From Nemophila menziesii (lineage: Eukaryota; Streptophyta; Magnoliopsida; Boraginales; Hydrophyllaceae), in assembly GCA_029959085.1 (NCBI GenBank), contig JARWIR010000002.1, forward strand, positions 77,590,224-77,654,223: a stretch of DNA of 64,000 nucleotides, in the 5' to 3' direction. The notes below the pieces were generated by a model. It had not been told where the DNA came from, searched no databases, and saw only the letters and a list, made by a program, of their open reading frames with translations. Position numbers and translations under genes: made by a program. Positions 24,458 to 36,216 of this stretch are shown in pieces. Position 1 is the stretch's first letter. Each line of letters opens with the position of its first letter.

Positions 24458-24537
<80 letters not shown>
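24458..24537. repeat. (CT)n microsatellite, right arm of a fold-back
   Basis: About 80 bp of pure CT, preceded by GTAAGAAGGTATTTGTTTGTTA, which echoes the reverse complement of the sequence following the (GA)n tract. Confidence 0.95.
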
Positions 24538-24539
<2 letters not shown>

Positions 24540-24543
24540 ATAT

Positions 24544-25920
24544 TGAAAGTCCTAGAGGGGGGGTGAATAGGATTACTAATAAGATTAATGCCTAATTAAA
24601 AATCTTTTGGACAATTATAAGTTTAAGAGAAAACTTCTAAGTCAACTAAATATATCAAACACTTATAGGATCATGCAAAGGATAAGATAAAGGTTCGATA
24701 TATAAGATAGACAAGTAAAACGACACTCTAATCTCTTACTACTCTTAGAAGACAATATGTTAAATAAACTAGATAATCAATATCACAATATTCATGCTAG
24801 CATATTATCAAACATATAAAGTGCGGAAAGTAAATAGAGTAGGGATAGAAAGATACACGCGATTTATAGTGGTTCGGTTTCCCTACATCCACTACTTAAG
24901 GAAGCCTCCTTAGGATTTCAAGCTTTTCACTAAGCTTCCGTGTCTCTCTTAACCGGGTCGAGAACACAATAACCCTTACAACCTCTTCGATAGCACGAAG
25001 GACAAACACTTGTGTAATCACAACACAAGGACACCAAGTATACTCCCTATACTTGAATTCTCTCTTAATCTATCTATTACAAGACCTAGACTTAAGAGGA
25101 TAGATACAAAGTGTTTTAAGGGGTGAAACTACTTTGCTAGATAATCTCCTAAAGAGTGGATATAACTATAAGCATGTAAACTCCTCTTGAGTAGATAAAA
25201 CTTTGTGGCTTATTTGATTAACTCCTTGGATGAGTTGGATGGAACTAATAAGCTCACTAAGATTGATTTTGACAATGTATAGCTCTTGACACCTTCTTGA
25301 ATGATAACAATTAAGCCCCTTAATGTTTGTAATTAGTTGGTGTAGTTGTAATCTTCAAAGAGCTTCAATTTATAGCAGAAAATAGCTTCCAACGGTCATA
25401 AGGCTTGAGTCCAACGGATCTATTAATCTCCCAACGGATATATTTCTTATGACTTAACTTTGTGCAGAAAAACCTTCTTTGCGGTGTACCGTAAGAATCG
25501 TCCGGTGCACCGCAATTCTCCTCGTCTTAATATCTTATCTAACTGACGGGCTAGCCCTGCACCGTGCCCTAGTCCGCATTCTTGGTCCGGTGTACCGCGC
25601 CATTGGTCCGGTGTACCGCACCAACCATCTTTGATAGATTTGACCTTTGCTTTGATGCTCGGATTAATAAATCTTCTTCACGAAAGTTGTAGATAACATC
25701 ATTCTTTACAACATTGCATTTGATCATTAAGGCTATATCTCAAGGTCTATAAAGATATGAATAAAAGTAATGAAATGAGATATAATAAGAATGATATGCA
25801 AAGTGTTTTTGATGAATAATAGTGCAAGTAAGGATGTATAAAACAAGAGTAATTAGCACACTAATTATAAGAGGATTTGTCATATTAAAACAATCTATTA
25901 AGGGAGGCTATATGCCAACA
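24544..25920 (-). mobile_element. solo LTR, copy B (TSD AATAT)
   Basis: A 1377-bp block homologous end to end with copy A, in the same orientation. On the minus strand it starts TGTTGGCATATAG and ends CTAGGACTTTCA. The flanks are AATAT on both sides (24539-24543 and 25921-25925), a perfect 5-bp duplication. A TATA box equivalent to that in copy A lies at 25366-25375 on the minus strand. No internal region is present. Confidence 0.92.
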
Positions 25921-25925
25921 AATAT

Positions 25926-26545
25926 TAGTACAAAATTATAGTCCCTCTTGTTTAAAAAATTATCTCATTTATAAAAAAGGGATAACTATCACTAAATTAT
26001 CTATTTAACATTAATTATCATTTACCAATTTTATTAAATTAAATAATAAATAACAAAATCAAACAAAACCATGATATTTTTCATTTGTTATTTGTTATTT
26101 TAATTTTTTTTTTGTCTTTTCTTTTTTTACCACAATATATTTTAATAACAAAAATTATTTAAAATTGAACAAAAAATTCTTATACTTAAATTTTTATTAT
26201 TTTAAAATTAACAAAGAGAAAAATAATAAATATTATAAATTTATATTTTTTTCAAAAGTCATATATATAGAAAGAGAAAGACAATTACCATAAGCACCCT
26301 CGTAAAATATTATAATGTCTGTAAAAGTCATGCCTAATATAAATGACATAATAGACAATATATGCATCTCACCAAAAAAAAATTCAGTCAAAATTTACCG
26401 CCAAAGCGCAAACTAATTTCCAACCATAATTTTTGCTCAATATTTTTCCGCTAAAAGATTCCCACATATTTTTACCGCCAATTTTTCATCCACCAATCAA
26501 AATTTTCACCAAAAAAATTTTGGTCAAATTTTTTTCCTTATTTGT
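25926..26545. other. AT-rich, no gene recognised
   Basis: Very AT-rich sequence between the solo LTR and the 46-bp minisatellite. No coding evidence. Confidence 0.5.
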
Positions 26546-27125
26546 GTGGGACAAATCCCACCAAACTATTTTTGGATTATATTATTATTTGGTGGGACAA
26601 ATTCCACCTAATTACGTTTTAGTTTATATTGTTATTGTTTACCAAACTACTTTCCGATTTATACATTTGGTGAATCAAATACCACAAACTACTTTGGGTT
26701 TATGTTGTTTGATGGACAAATCTCACTGAACTATATTTGGATTTATATTGTCGTTTGGTGTGACAAACCCTACAAGAATACATTTAAATGTATGTTATTT
26801 GGCAGAAAAATTCCACCAAATTATATTTGAGTTTATATTGTTGTTTGGTAAAAAAAAATCCCACCAACTCACATTTGAATTTATATTTCTATTTGGTGGA
26901 ACAAATCTTACAAAAAAAATTTAAGAATATGTTTTTCTTCAGTAAAAAAATCCATCAAAATATATTTGGGTTTATGTCGATGTTTGGTAGATTTTTTTTT
27001 ACAAGAATGTCTTTGAGTATATATCTATTTTTGATGGAAATTCCTACTAAATTAAATTTTGGATTTATATTATTGTTTAGTGGGATAAATCTCACCAAAC
27101 TATATTTAGATTTATGTTGGTGTAG
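26546..27125. repeat. 46-bp palindromic minisatellite
   Basis: About 12-13 degenerate units with GTGGGACAAATCCCACC-like cores beginning near 26546, 26592, 26711, 26758, 26801, 26847, 26894, 26939, 26985, 27032 and 27078, a spacing of 46-47 bp. Each core is a small inverted repeat (GGTGGGA ... TCCCACC) followed by AAACTATATTTGGATTTATATTG. The period is not a multiple of three, so the frames at 26433-26729 and 26788-27195 are not maintained proteins. Confidence 0.85.
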
Positions 27126-27618
27126 ATACTCCTTTTACACAACTACACTCCGCCAAAAATTAGTATTCATAGATAAATTCCATCCCATAAATTAAATAAC
27201 ATAGATGTTAAGATGAAAATTAAAATTCTATAATATTATGTTGATCATAAACGTTGAATCACCGGGTATGTTACATTTATAGCATAATTTTTGGTAAGAT
27301 TTCCATATATACTGTTATTCAACCATGTTGCAAACATATTTTATCAAACATACTTAATATAAGCAAAATAATATGATTGTCTAATAAGTGTGGTGAAAAC
27401 AGATTTGTTCATAAGTTCTTTAAATTTGCTTAAAGCATAAATAATTCCAAAAATTAGCTAAAGTAAATAGGTACAATAATAACACTACAATGGAAAATGA
27501 AAATGACAAACATAAGATGATATAATAATATGTAATATCCACTTAGAAAATAGATGTTTTCTTTCCCTTTTTATCTCCCTCTATCTCAAAGTGCTTGTAC
27601 CTTTACTCAGTAAAAATA
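27126..27618. other. no gene recognised
   Basis: AT-rich spacer. Left flank of the Mutator-type MITE. Confidence 0.5.
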
Positions 27619-27862
27619 GAGTAATGATATTTGTCATCCCTATTCTTTTCATCTTTTTGTCACCTCCTACATGGCAGATCGCATGTCATGACATCTAAGT
27701 AATTTATTTACATATCTTAATTAATTGTTTTATTTCTTAAATTAAATATTTTCTTAATTATATATCTTAATTATTTTATTCTTTACATGTCATGTCATGT
27801 AATCTTCCATGTAAGAGGTGATAAAAAGGTGAAGAGAATAGGAGTGACAAATATCATTACTC
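27619..27862. mobile_element. Mutator-type MITE (about 9-bp TSD)
   Basis: A 244-bp element with inverted ends of about 75 bp. Both ends start GAGTAATGATATTTGTCA, and both have CACCTCxTACATGG and ACATG blocks. Flanks are GTAAAAATA and TTAAAAATA, a 9-bp duplication with one mismatch, the size made by Mutator-type transposases. The first 12 bp (GAGTAATGATAT) and the TCCTACATGGCA block also occur in the TIRs of the MULE at 38616-48920, so this MITE probably derives from the same lineage. Confidence 0.88.
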
Positions 27863-27871
27863 TTAAAAATA

Positions 27872-28781
27872 TTCACATACATTAGTAAAGTTTTACATCA
27901 AAAGATACCTCATCTTGAAGTGTATCATTTCTTTCTTATACCTCATTTGACTCCGCAAGCAAAATCTTAGCTGCTCTTTTATATTTAACTCTTGTTAAGA
28001 ATTAACCAAAGTTTTCCCAATTTCTTCAAGTTTCAACACTTGATTGCTAATATTAACATCAATCTGGCCCAAAGTATTCAAAAACATTACATGGATGAGT
28101 TAAGATTACCTTGCTTAAAGGACAACATGTCTGGCGACCAGCGCTGGTGGTCGTTAAAGATTACCTCTATTGACGAGGCACTAGTGACTACCTTATGGCG
28201 ACCACTAACAGTCACTAGTGTGTTTGATCACGACCGATTTCCAAATCTCTGGCGACCACGTAAGTGATCGCTAGAGTCAAGATCTGCAAAAGTGTTTATT
28301 AGATGATATAAATGTATAATAAAATACGTAAATTCAGCATTACTCTAAAATTTATAAAAAAAATTAATGTATTTACGTTCAATTTTTTTATTTATATTTC
28401 TATGACTTTTCAAATTATTTGCCTTTTAACAATTTTTTTTTATATATATCATAATTTTATGTAATGTTTTCTTATATTAAATCCTATAAAATATTATTAG
28501 AAAAACTCAAATATCTTTAAGTACGTCTATTTCTCAAAACAAATATTCAAATTTTACAAACCTTTATCCTTTAACAAAATAAAATATTATTTGATATATA
28601 CTGTGATTTTTTTTAATGCTCTCTCATGTATTATATCTTATCAAATCTTATTTAAAAAACTCAAATTTCAAATTCGGTCGACTTTTCAAAATAATTTTCC
28701 AAATTTTCCAAATTCTCAAATTTCTTTTAACTTTCCACAAAAATGTGTCAAACCCAACCCATACACACCTAAGGCCTAAGG
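27872..28781. other. AT-rich interval with CACTA-like subterminal cluster
   Basis: At 28131-28275 there are repeated GGCGACCA / TGGTCGTTAAAGA / CACTAGTGACT motifs in both orientations, much like the subterminal arrays at 20090-20460. They may mark a small CACTA derivative, but no clear ends were found. The rest is AT-rich. Confidence 0.4.
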
Positions 28782-29356
28782 GTCTGTTTATATTTCGAAA
28801 AGCAAAAAATAAAAAAGGAATAAAAAAAGAAAAATCATAAAGAAAAGAAAAAAAATTCTTGTTTGAATTAGATATTTTTATAAAAAAAAATTCATAAATA
28901 ATTTTGAATATTCTTTGTTTGAATTGAACAAAATACAAAAAAGAAAAACTTTATAAATATCTTAAAAAAGAAAGATTAATTTTGCTTTTTAGTCATTAAT
29001 AATTTTTTTTTTCTATACGACTCCAGTTTAGAATAATAATAAAAAAGATAATATTTCTATCTAATATTGGATGGTCTAATATTCAAATCACATCTATTGA
29101 TTAATATAAGAAAACACGTGTCATTAGATTAATGAGATATTAGTCCATTAAGTCCTACAACCCAACTATCCACCCCTATCAGGTCCAGCCCTTGATTTTT
29201 CCCTTAGCAGGTCCAGCGAATTATTTGATGTACCATCGTTACCCTTCACCAGAATCATATAATATCAAATCGTCCCATGATTATCGCTTGTAACCGATCC
29301 CATTTAATTAGCATATCTCTTAATGGCATCCAATTCAATTTCTTCTCTTCTGATCA

Positions 29357-29922
29357 GAGATCGACCGCTGATTCTTTCACCCAAATCAGAAAACTTATAT
29401 CTGTAACAAAAACCTTAACCACTGATCTTTCTATTCTTCATCAGCATAACAGGTTTGTGTTGCTTTTTATCTAATTAATCCCAAACCACCGACCCTATTA
29501 TCCAATATCAAACCAATCGAGTCTCATTTTTTCTTCTTTTGATTGAACGGATAAAAACTGAATAATATATAAACAGGCGCTGATAAAGATGAAGAATTCA
29601 GCCGATGAAGATAATGAAATTATAGGTTTACTCTTCCGCCACTGATCTTTTATCCAAATAAAAAAAATTGTATTTGCAACATAGAGATCAGCCGCTGATT
29701 CTTTCACCAAATCAGACAACTTATATCTGTAACAAAAACCTCAGCCACTGATCATTCTATTCTTCCTCAACATAACAGGTTTGTGTTGATTTTCATCTAA
29801 TTAATCCCAAACCACCGACCCTATTATTTCATATCTAACCATTTGAGCCTCGTTTCATCTTTTTTTGATTGAAAAGATAAAAATTGAAAAACAGATAAAC
29901 AGCCGCTGATCAAGATGAAGAA
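29357..29922. repeat. tandem duplication, period 327 bp
   Basis: Two copies start at about 29357 and 29684. Shared blocks include CGCTGATTCTTTCACC, ACTTATATCTGTAACAAAAACC, CATAACAGGTTTGTGTTG and TAATCCCAAACCACCGACCC. The copies differ by scattered substitutions. No shared reading frame of note. Confidence 0.85.
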
Positions 29923-29923
29923 T

Positions 29924-30180
29924 TCTGATGGGTTATGTGTGAAATATTAGTGATGTGCGAGTTAATATTGATGGGTTATATGTGGAATATAACCTATCAA
30001 TATTAGTGGTGTGCGAGTTGAAATATTCAATCTTATGTTTTTGTTGGGTTATATGTGGAATATTAGTGGTGTGCTAGTTAATATTAGTGGTGTGCGAGTG
30101 AAATATTGAATCTTATGTTTTTGATGGGTTATATGTGGAATATTAGTGATGTGTTAGGTTATATCGATGGGTTATATACG
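29924..30180. repeat. minisatellite with GGGTTATATGTGGAATATTAG units
   Basis: Irregular tandem copies of TTGATGGGTTATATGTGGAA and ATTAGTGGTGTGCGAGTTAA follow the duplicated block directly. Confidence 0.75.
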
Positions 30181-30672
30181 ACATATTACTTTTCAAAAAT
30201 AGTAAAGATATATAATCATTGATTTTTATTCATTTTATTCATTTTGTTTTATACTTTAATTTAATGTTTTTGACAATTTTTTCCTTTTTGTTTTGATATT
30301 AATTGATTGGTTGCATATAATTAGGTACTAGTTTTGGTAAGTCAAAAGATATTAATGGATCAGAAGGGCAATACAGACTTTTTAGATGGATTGGACTTGA
30401 TGGACAATTGATAATAGTCTGTGGACTGTATGGATAAATCACCCTAGATTAATTAGTTAGTTATTTTTTAAAGTTTAAAACATAGAGTATATGTATTAAT
30501 ATAATTGATGGAGTTAATCCAATATTTTATGAAAGAATTTTTTTTAATATAAATAGATATAGGAATAATTTTTGATTTTTTTTTTATAAAACTTTTTAAT
30601 ACAAAAGTATTAAAAATTTAAAATTATTTATATTTCTTCTGTCATTCTATTAATCCAAACAGACCTTTAATC

Positions 30673-32049
30673 TTTTTCACCGTACATACACCCCTATAGA
30701 AATGTCTCCATATCGCTACACCATTTTTTAGGGTGAAACTAAAAGAATCATTTTTTTAAGTTGATACTAATTTTTTTTACCTTTATAATCCATTTGCTCC
30801 ATCTACATCTTTCCTGATACCCTACTACGTGATAATGTTTTTGACCTCTTTTCCTTCAATATGTGTTTTGATGGTCATATTTTGACATTTTTTTATTAAT
30901 AAAACATATCTAAAAGAAGACTTTAAAATTTACTATGACAAATATATAACTTAAGCTTTCTATTTTGATAATAAAAATAATTTAAAAAAATATAATTTTC
31001 CAATTACTTCTTAGTTTAAGCTAAATTAGATTAATATATCATATCATTTTTTTAAAATTTATTATTTTTCATCTTTTACAATCAATATATTTGAGAAATA
31101 ATAAAAAAAATAAGGGGTTATTTCTTGTTAAGAATCAGTACGGCTAGGCTATACCTAGCGTTTTTATGGTTAATAATTAATAGGAAGTAATACTTCCCGT
31201 CTTTTAGACTTCACTTGTAACAAAAAAAGAGTTTTAAGATGATATGATAGCCTTGCTCATATTATATATAATTTTGAGATGATATGATAGCCTTGCTCAA
31301 AAAAAGATATTCATGTTTATAGTTTTAAGATGAATCTCAAACAATGAAGCATTAATTTTGTATATTAACATCTTTAACTATGAACTGTGAATTCTGAATT
31401 TTAAACCATATATCAGATTATGAACCATGAATCATATGCACCATATACATGAAACTTGAATCACAGAACATAAAATCGTGAACCTCGAACTAAGAAGTTT
31501 TGAAAATACGAGCCATGAAATTTAAAATTGTATTATTTACTTTAATATATAAATAAAAATGAACAAACTTTGTTAAAATATCTTTATACATGAGCTATAA
31601 TTAATTTATATATAAAAAAACATTAATTAATCGTAATTTACATTATAAATGATATTCAATTGATAATAATTCCTACCAAAAATTTACATTCCCACTTTGT
31701 TTTCTTTTCGTAAAATTATTTTATATTTGAAGCTTGGACCCAATCGCATATACAATCAATTAAACTCAATCTTCTAAATCAATAATTATGTTATTAATGT
31801 TCAAAATCAGAATCATCATTCAGGGTGTAGCTGCGACTCTTGTTCATCAAAACAATCTATTACATGTTAGGTATAAGATATGATCATGACAGACCAAAAA
31901 GAAAAAAGCAAGAAAATAGAGAAATGATCATGAGGAAGAATTTAGTTCTTCTTTCTTTTCCGGAACCCAAAAGGAGAATTGATGATGGAGGCGTTTATAG
32001 TCTTTTAGGAAAATTAGTAATGTCAAACCATTTATAGTCACCTGTTTTT
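30673..32049. other. AT-rich, no gene recognised
   Basis: AT-rich sequence with a small direct repeat (GATGATATGATAGCCTTGCTCA at about 31239 and 31278). A 65-codon frame at 31840-32037 shows no motif. Confidence 0.5.
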
Positions 32050-32159
32050 TTCGCCCCCAAGTTACAGCATTGTATTAAAAAGATTGTTTAGCCAATTTAT
32101 TTTGAAGAATTGTCATATTACACAAGCAAAATGACTAACTGGGAAGGATAAACAAGGTC

Positions 32160-35100
32160 TCAATTGTCAAACAGTTTCTCACTTAAACACTGTTTTGCAA
32201 TCCAGTTAGCAGAAACATTTATCCCTCTCAAAATGGAGGAGAAAGAGATATTACAAGTTTCAAAGAAACCATAAATACATTTGATAAAATTACTAATGTT
32301 TGGATCAAAAATAGGTGTTCTAGAGATAAGGTTTGATGTGATGGTTGAACAGTCATTCTCCAGTCTACACACACAGTTCCAAAAAATAATCTCTAGCTGC
32401 TTAATAAGCTGGGTGACTACACTTCAATGTGCCAAGCCACACTTTTCAAGACATTACCATTAGAATTGCGAATTATTAAAGATATTGCAGCCTTCTTATC
32501 TCTGAAAGCTGCATCACAATTGATTTTGTACTTATCCTGAGGAGAGGGAGTCCAAGATTTTTTTGGCAATAACAGTTTGAATAGTAGCTTCATTATCTTG
32601 TAACACTTGAAACCTATTGTGTAAGGTAATAGTGTTTAGATTTTGTACTTCTTTTATCTTCAGATTGTTTGAGCAATCATCACAAGATAGTACTTTTGTT
32701 TTATATTCATTCCAGTTACTCAAAGCCAACTGTATTGTTTTCAAAGGGTCTATAGCCTTCCCATTATATATGAAGTTGTTCCTGCCTTTCCAAATACTTC
32801 AAAGTAAATTACGTAAAAGTTCAATACTATATTTCTCAGAATGTTTATTGGGCTGCACATTATTAACAAAGTCAGAGAACCAAACATCAAACGAGTAATA
32901 GCAATGTTATTGTTATTGATATTGAGTGGGGAGGAAAAGAGTACAACTCTAGCCCAAGTACATTTAAAAAAAAAAGGTGTTCACAAGTTTCAGGACCACT
33001 ATTACAAATTTTGCAAATGTTGTATTTTTTACACTGTCTCAAATAAAGATTATTTTCAGTAGGAATCAGATTTCTGATAATTCGCCACATAATTTTTTTT
33101 ATTTTTGGGTTACATTTAAGCTTCCAGATGGTATCCCAAGTATATGTATCAATTTGGTGAGAGGAATAAGGTTTAAAGCTACTCAATATATTGACAACTC
33201 CCTCTTTCTTTATTTTTTAAATGATTATAAGCAATTTTCACAGTGAGATTTCCTCCATTTGAAATGTACCAGTAGCTAGTATCATGACATTCAAAATTAG
33301 GTAGTTTCCTGAGTAATATATGAGAAGCTATGATGGCTTCAAATTTTATATTAACCAAGTTTTACCCCCAGTGTCAAATAACTAATTAACTTACTTTATT
33401 AATATTAGAGATCTATATATGCTCATGCAAATTTTTTTTCTTTACCATTTCTAATTTTCCACTTTATTTCATTTTTAAAAGTATCTCTTCCTGCAATTAC
33501 ACTTCACCATCCATTGGATGGAGCATAGCCTACTTTAGCCTCTACAAAGGGACAGTTACCGAAATATTTCCCCTTTAAAAGTTTATATAAAGTAGCATCT
33601 TGTTTTTTTAACATATTCCAGGCTTGTTTACTAAGAAGAGCCTGATTCATTATATGAGTTTCTCTAAAACCCATACCTCCATCAAATTTTGGAGTGGTCA
33701 AATTATCCCAAAACAGAAATGAATTCTATTTCTCCCTTTATCACTCCACCAAAAATTTCCAATAATGGAATTAATTTTGTTACAAATGTTTTTTGGGAGT
33801 AAAAAGGACATTAAATAATTGGGTATCCCTTGAATGATTGACTTAATGAGGATCTCTTTTTCGACCTTAGAGAGGAAAAGAGTCTTCCAATTTTCAGTTT
33901 TCCTTAAAATTCTTTCAATTATCCATTCAACATCTCTGGTTTTATTTCTGCTCCACTCAGTGGGCAATCCAAGATAAAAACCTAAGTTATTAACATTGTT
34001 CAGGTTTAGTCTCCTAGCAAGGATATTTTGAATGATGCATGATGTATTAGGACTAAAAATGACATAACATTTATTATTGAGAGCCAAACCAGTGACATTT
34101 TCATACTCATTCATAACAACCTTGAAGGTGGTAGTTTCAATGTTGTTTGCCTTAAGGAAAAAATATTGTCATCAACAAATAACAAGTGAGTTATAATTGG
34201 ACAGTTCCTACTAATTTTAATGCCATCAAAAAGACATTGTTCTTGTTTATTTTTAATAAGTAAATTGAGTGATTGAGTTATGATACAAAATAGAAAAGGG
34301 GACAAAGAGTCCCCTTGTCTAATCCCTCTAGTAGGTTTCTTGATACGATGACTTTTACCATTAATAAGAACATTGTAAGTAACAGTATTCACACACAACA
34401 TTATTTTTTTAACCCAATTTTCATGAAAACCAAGCTTTAACAATATATTTTCAAGGAAATCCCAATTAACAAACTCATAGGCTTTCTTTCTATAAGCTTT
34501 TATAGCCATAAAATATTTTTTGTTGTTTTATCCTTTTTATATAAGTAAGTAGTTCATGTCCTATCATTGTATTCTCTTGTATAGCCCTCTCTGGTATAAA
34601 ACCAGAGTGATTCTCATCTACAATCAATCACATAAAAGGCTGCAATCTACTCACTAAAATTCTCAATATTATTGTATGTATAAAGTTAGTGCAACTTATA
34701 GGTCTAAATTGCTTTATGTCAACCGGTAGTTCCACTTTAGGTATAAGTGAGATATTTGTTTGGTTAATTTCAGCTAAACTGCCTCCACTTCACAATTCTC
34801 ATAATATCTAAAGATAAAATGTCCCAGTATTAATATGCACCAGTGAACCCATCAGGTCCTGGTGCTTTATTAGTACCAAGATGATCAATAGCATTTTTAA
34901 CTTCTTGTTGTGTAATTATTTTATTTAAAGAGTGATTCATAGCATTTGTAACAATAGGAGAAACTAAGGTAAAAACATGAGAAAAGTCTCTCAAATCTAC
35001 TGTCTTAAAAATGTCATTAAAATAATTGATGATTTTATTACTAATATCATTATCACTCTCAATCCAATTATTTTGAGTGTTTTTAAGTCTTTTTATAGTG

Positions 35101-36216
35101 TTTCTTTTCCTTCTCTCTGCAATAGTAGCTTGGAAATAACCAGTGTTTCCATCCCCGTTATTCAATCAGAGAGAGTCCTTGACCTATCTTTCCAATAGGC
35201 CTCCTCCCTATTCCAAGTTTCTTCAAGTTATTTAACTTTTCTATTGTAGAAATATTAATTACCATTAGTATTTTGGTTATTAGAAATTTCCATTATTTCA
35301 GACATTAAGGAATCTATTTTTTCCATGTGATTGTTGAATCTTTTCTTGCTCGATATTATGAGTTTCTTACTACATTTTTTAAGTTTAGTATTGAAAACAT
35401 CGATAGGAAAACCCCTCAAATGTTCATAATCTTTCCAAACATTTTGAATTATTTTAAGTCAATCTATTTCAACAGTCCAAAATGATTCAAAGTAAAAGGT
35501 TATCTTATTTTTAATGTGCTTCTCATCCATGTGAAGAATAAGAGGGCTATGATCTGATCTAATTGCTGGTAACACAGCTAACCATGCATTTGGAAAGATT
35601 ATATGCCATACTTTGTTATTAAGGGATCTATCCAGAATTTGCTTAATAAGTTCACTTCCTCCTCTTCTATTTGACCAGGAGAAAGTGCACCCATATCTAG
35701 GTGTCTCTTCAAGTTCATTATGGTTAATGAACTTGTTAAAAATATTCATGTTATTCTTATTAGGTAGATTACCCCCAATTTTTTTAGAAACATATCTTAT
35801 TATATTGAAGTCACCTATAAGGTTCCAAGGTCTACCGGTTTCATAATAAGAGCATATGCTATCAATCACCACCCCTTTCTTTTCATAAATAGGGGAACCA
35901 TATACATATGTGTTCTTGATAGTAATATTATTAGCTAATGTACTGTTTCAATAATAAAGTTTTCACAGGCATTTATGAGATAAATTTTAATGTCTTTCTT
36001 AGTAAAAAGAGCCAAACCCCCACTCATTCCAACAGGGCTAACAATGCAGGTCACAATGTAATCCAGTTGAGAGGCAATATTACTACCAAAGCTATCATTC
36101 TGTTTAGTTTCAAATAAGAAAATAACCTTTGGATAATGTTTGAAACAGAGCTCTTTTAGGGTCTGGAAAGTCAAGGGGTTGCCAAGCCCTTGACAATTCC
36201 ACGACAGGTGTATCAT
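32160..36216 (-). pseudogene. LINE ORF2 pseudogene (EN, RT, zf-RVT, RNase H)
   Basis: Endonuclease: 36216-35935 begins MIHLSWNCQGLGN and has the FETK motif; 35872-35459 has IGDFNIIR, TFSWSNRR and SDHSPL, so the active-site residues are still readable. Reverse transcriptase: 35165-34830 ends NKAPGPDGFTG; 34509-34111 has RQGDSLSPFLF and FVDD (34168-34179); 34114-33698 has the thumb region (YLGLPT, GNFWW); 33701-33504 continues with DGGMGF. zf-RVT: 33186-32887 has IMWRIIRNLIP, paired cysteines and CEHLFF. RNase H: 32372-32160 ends GINVSANWIAKQ, with N where D is expected. At least seven frame breaks separate these parts, so the gene is dead. Confidence 0.9.

Larger units (their letters stand above)
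28782..30672. mobile_element. possible non-autonomous DNA element with internal duplication
   Basis: The left end AAGGGTCTGTTTAT and the right end, on the minus strand AAAGGTCTGTTTGG, form a short inverted repeat; further in, AGTCCATTAAGTCC at about 29144 loosely matches GGACTTGATGGAC at about 30386 in reverse. Inside lie a 327-bp tandem duplication (29357-29922) and a minisatellite (29924-30180). I could not fix a target duplication, so the element is tentative. Confidence 0.4.

Noticed and set aside
26433..27195. Two ORFs of 98 and 135 codons with repeating motifs
   Set aside because: They cross a minisatellite of period 46-47 bp, which is not a multiple of three, so the frame changes between units and no repeat protein can be conserved.
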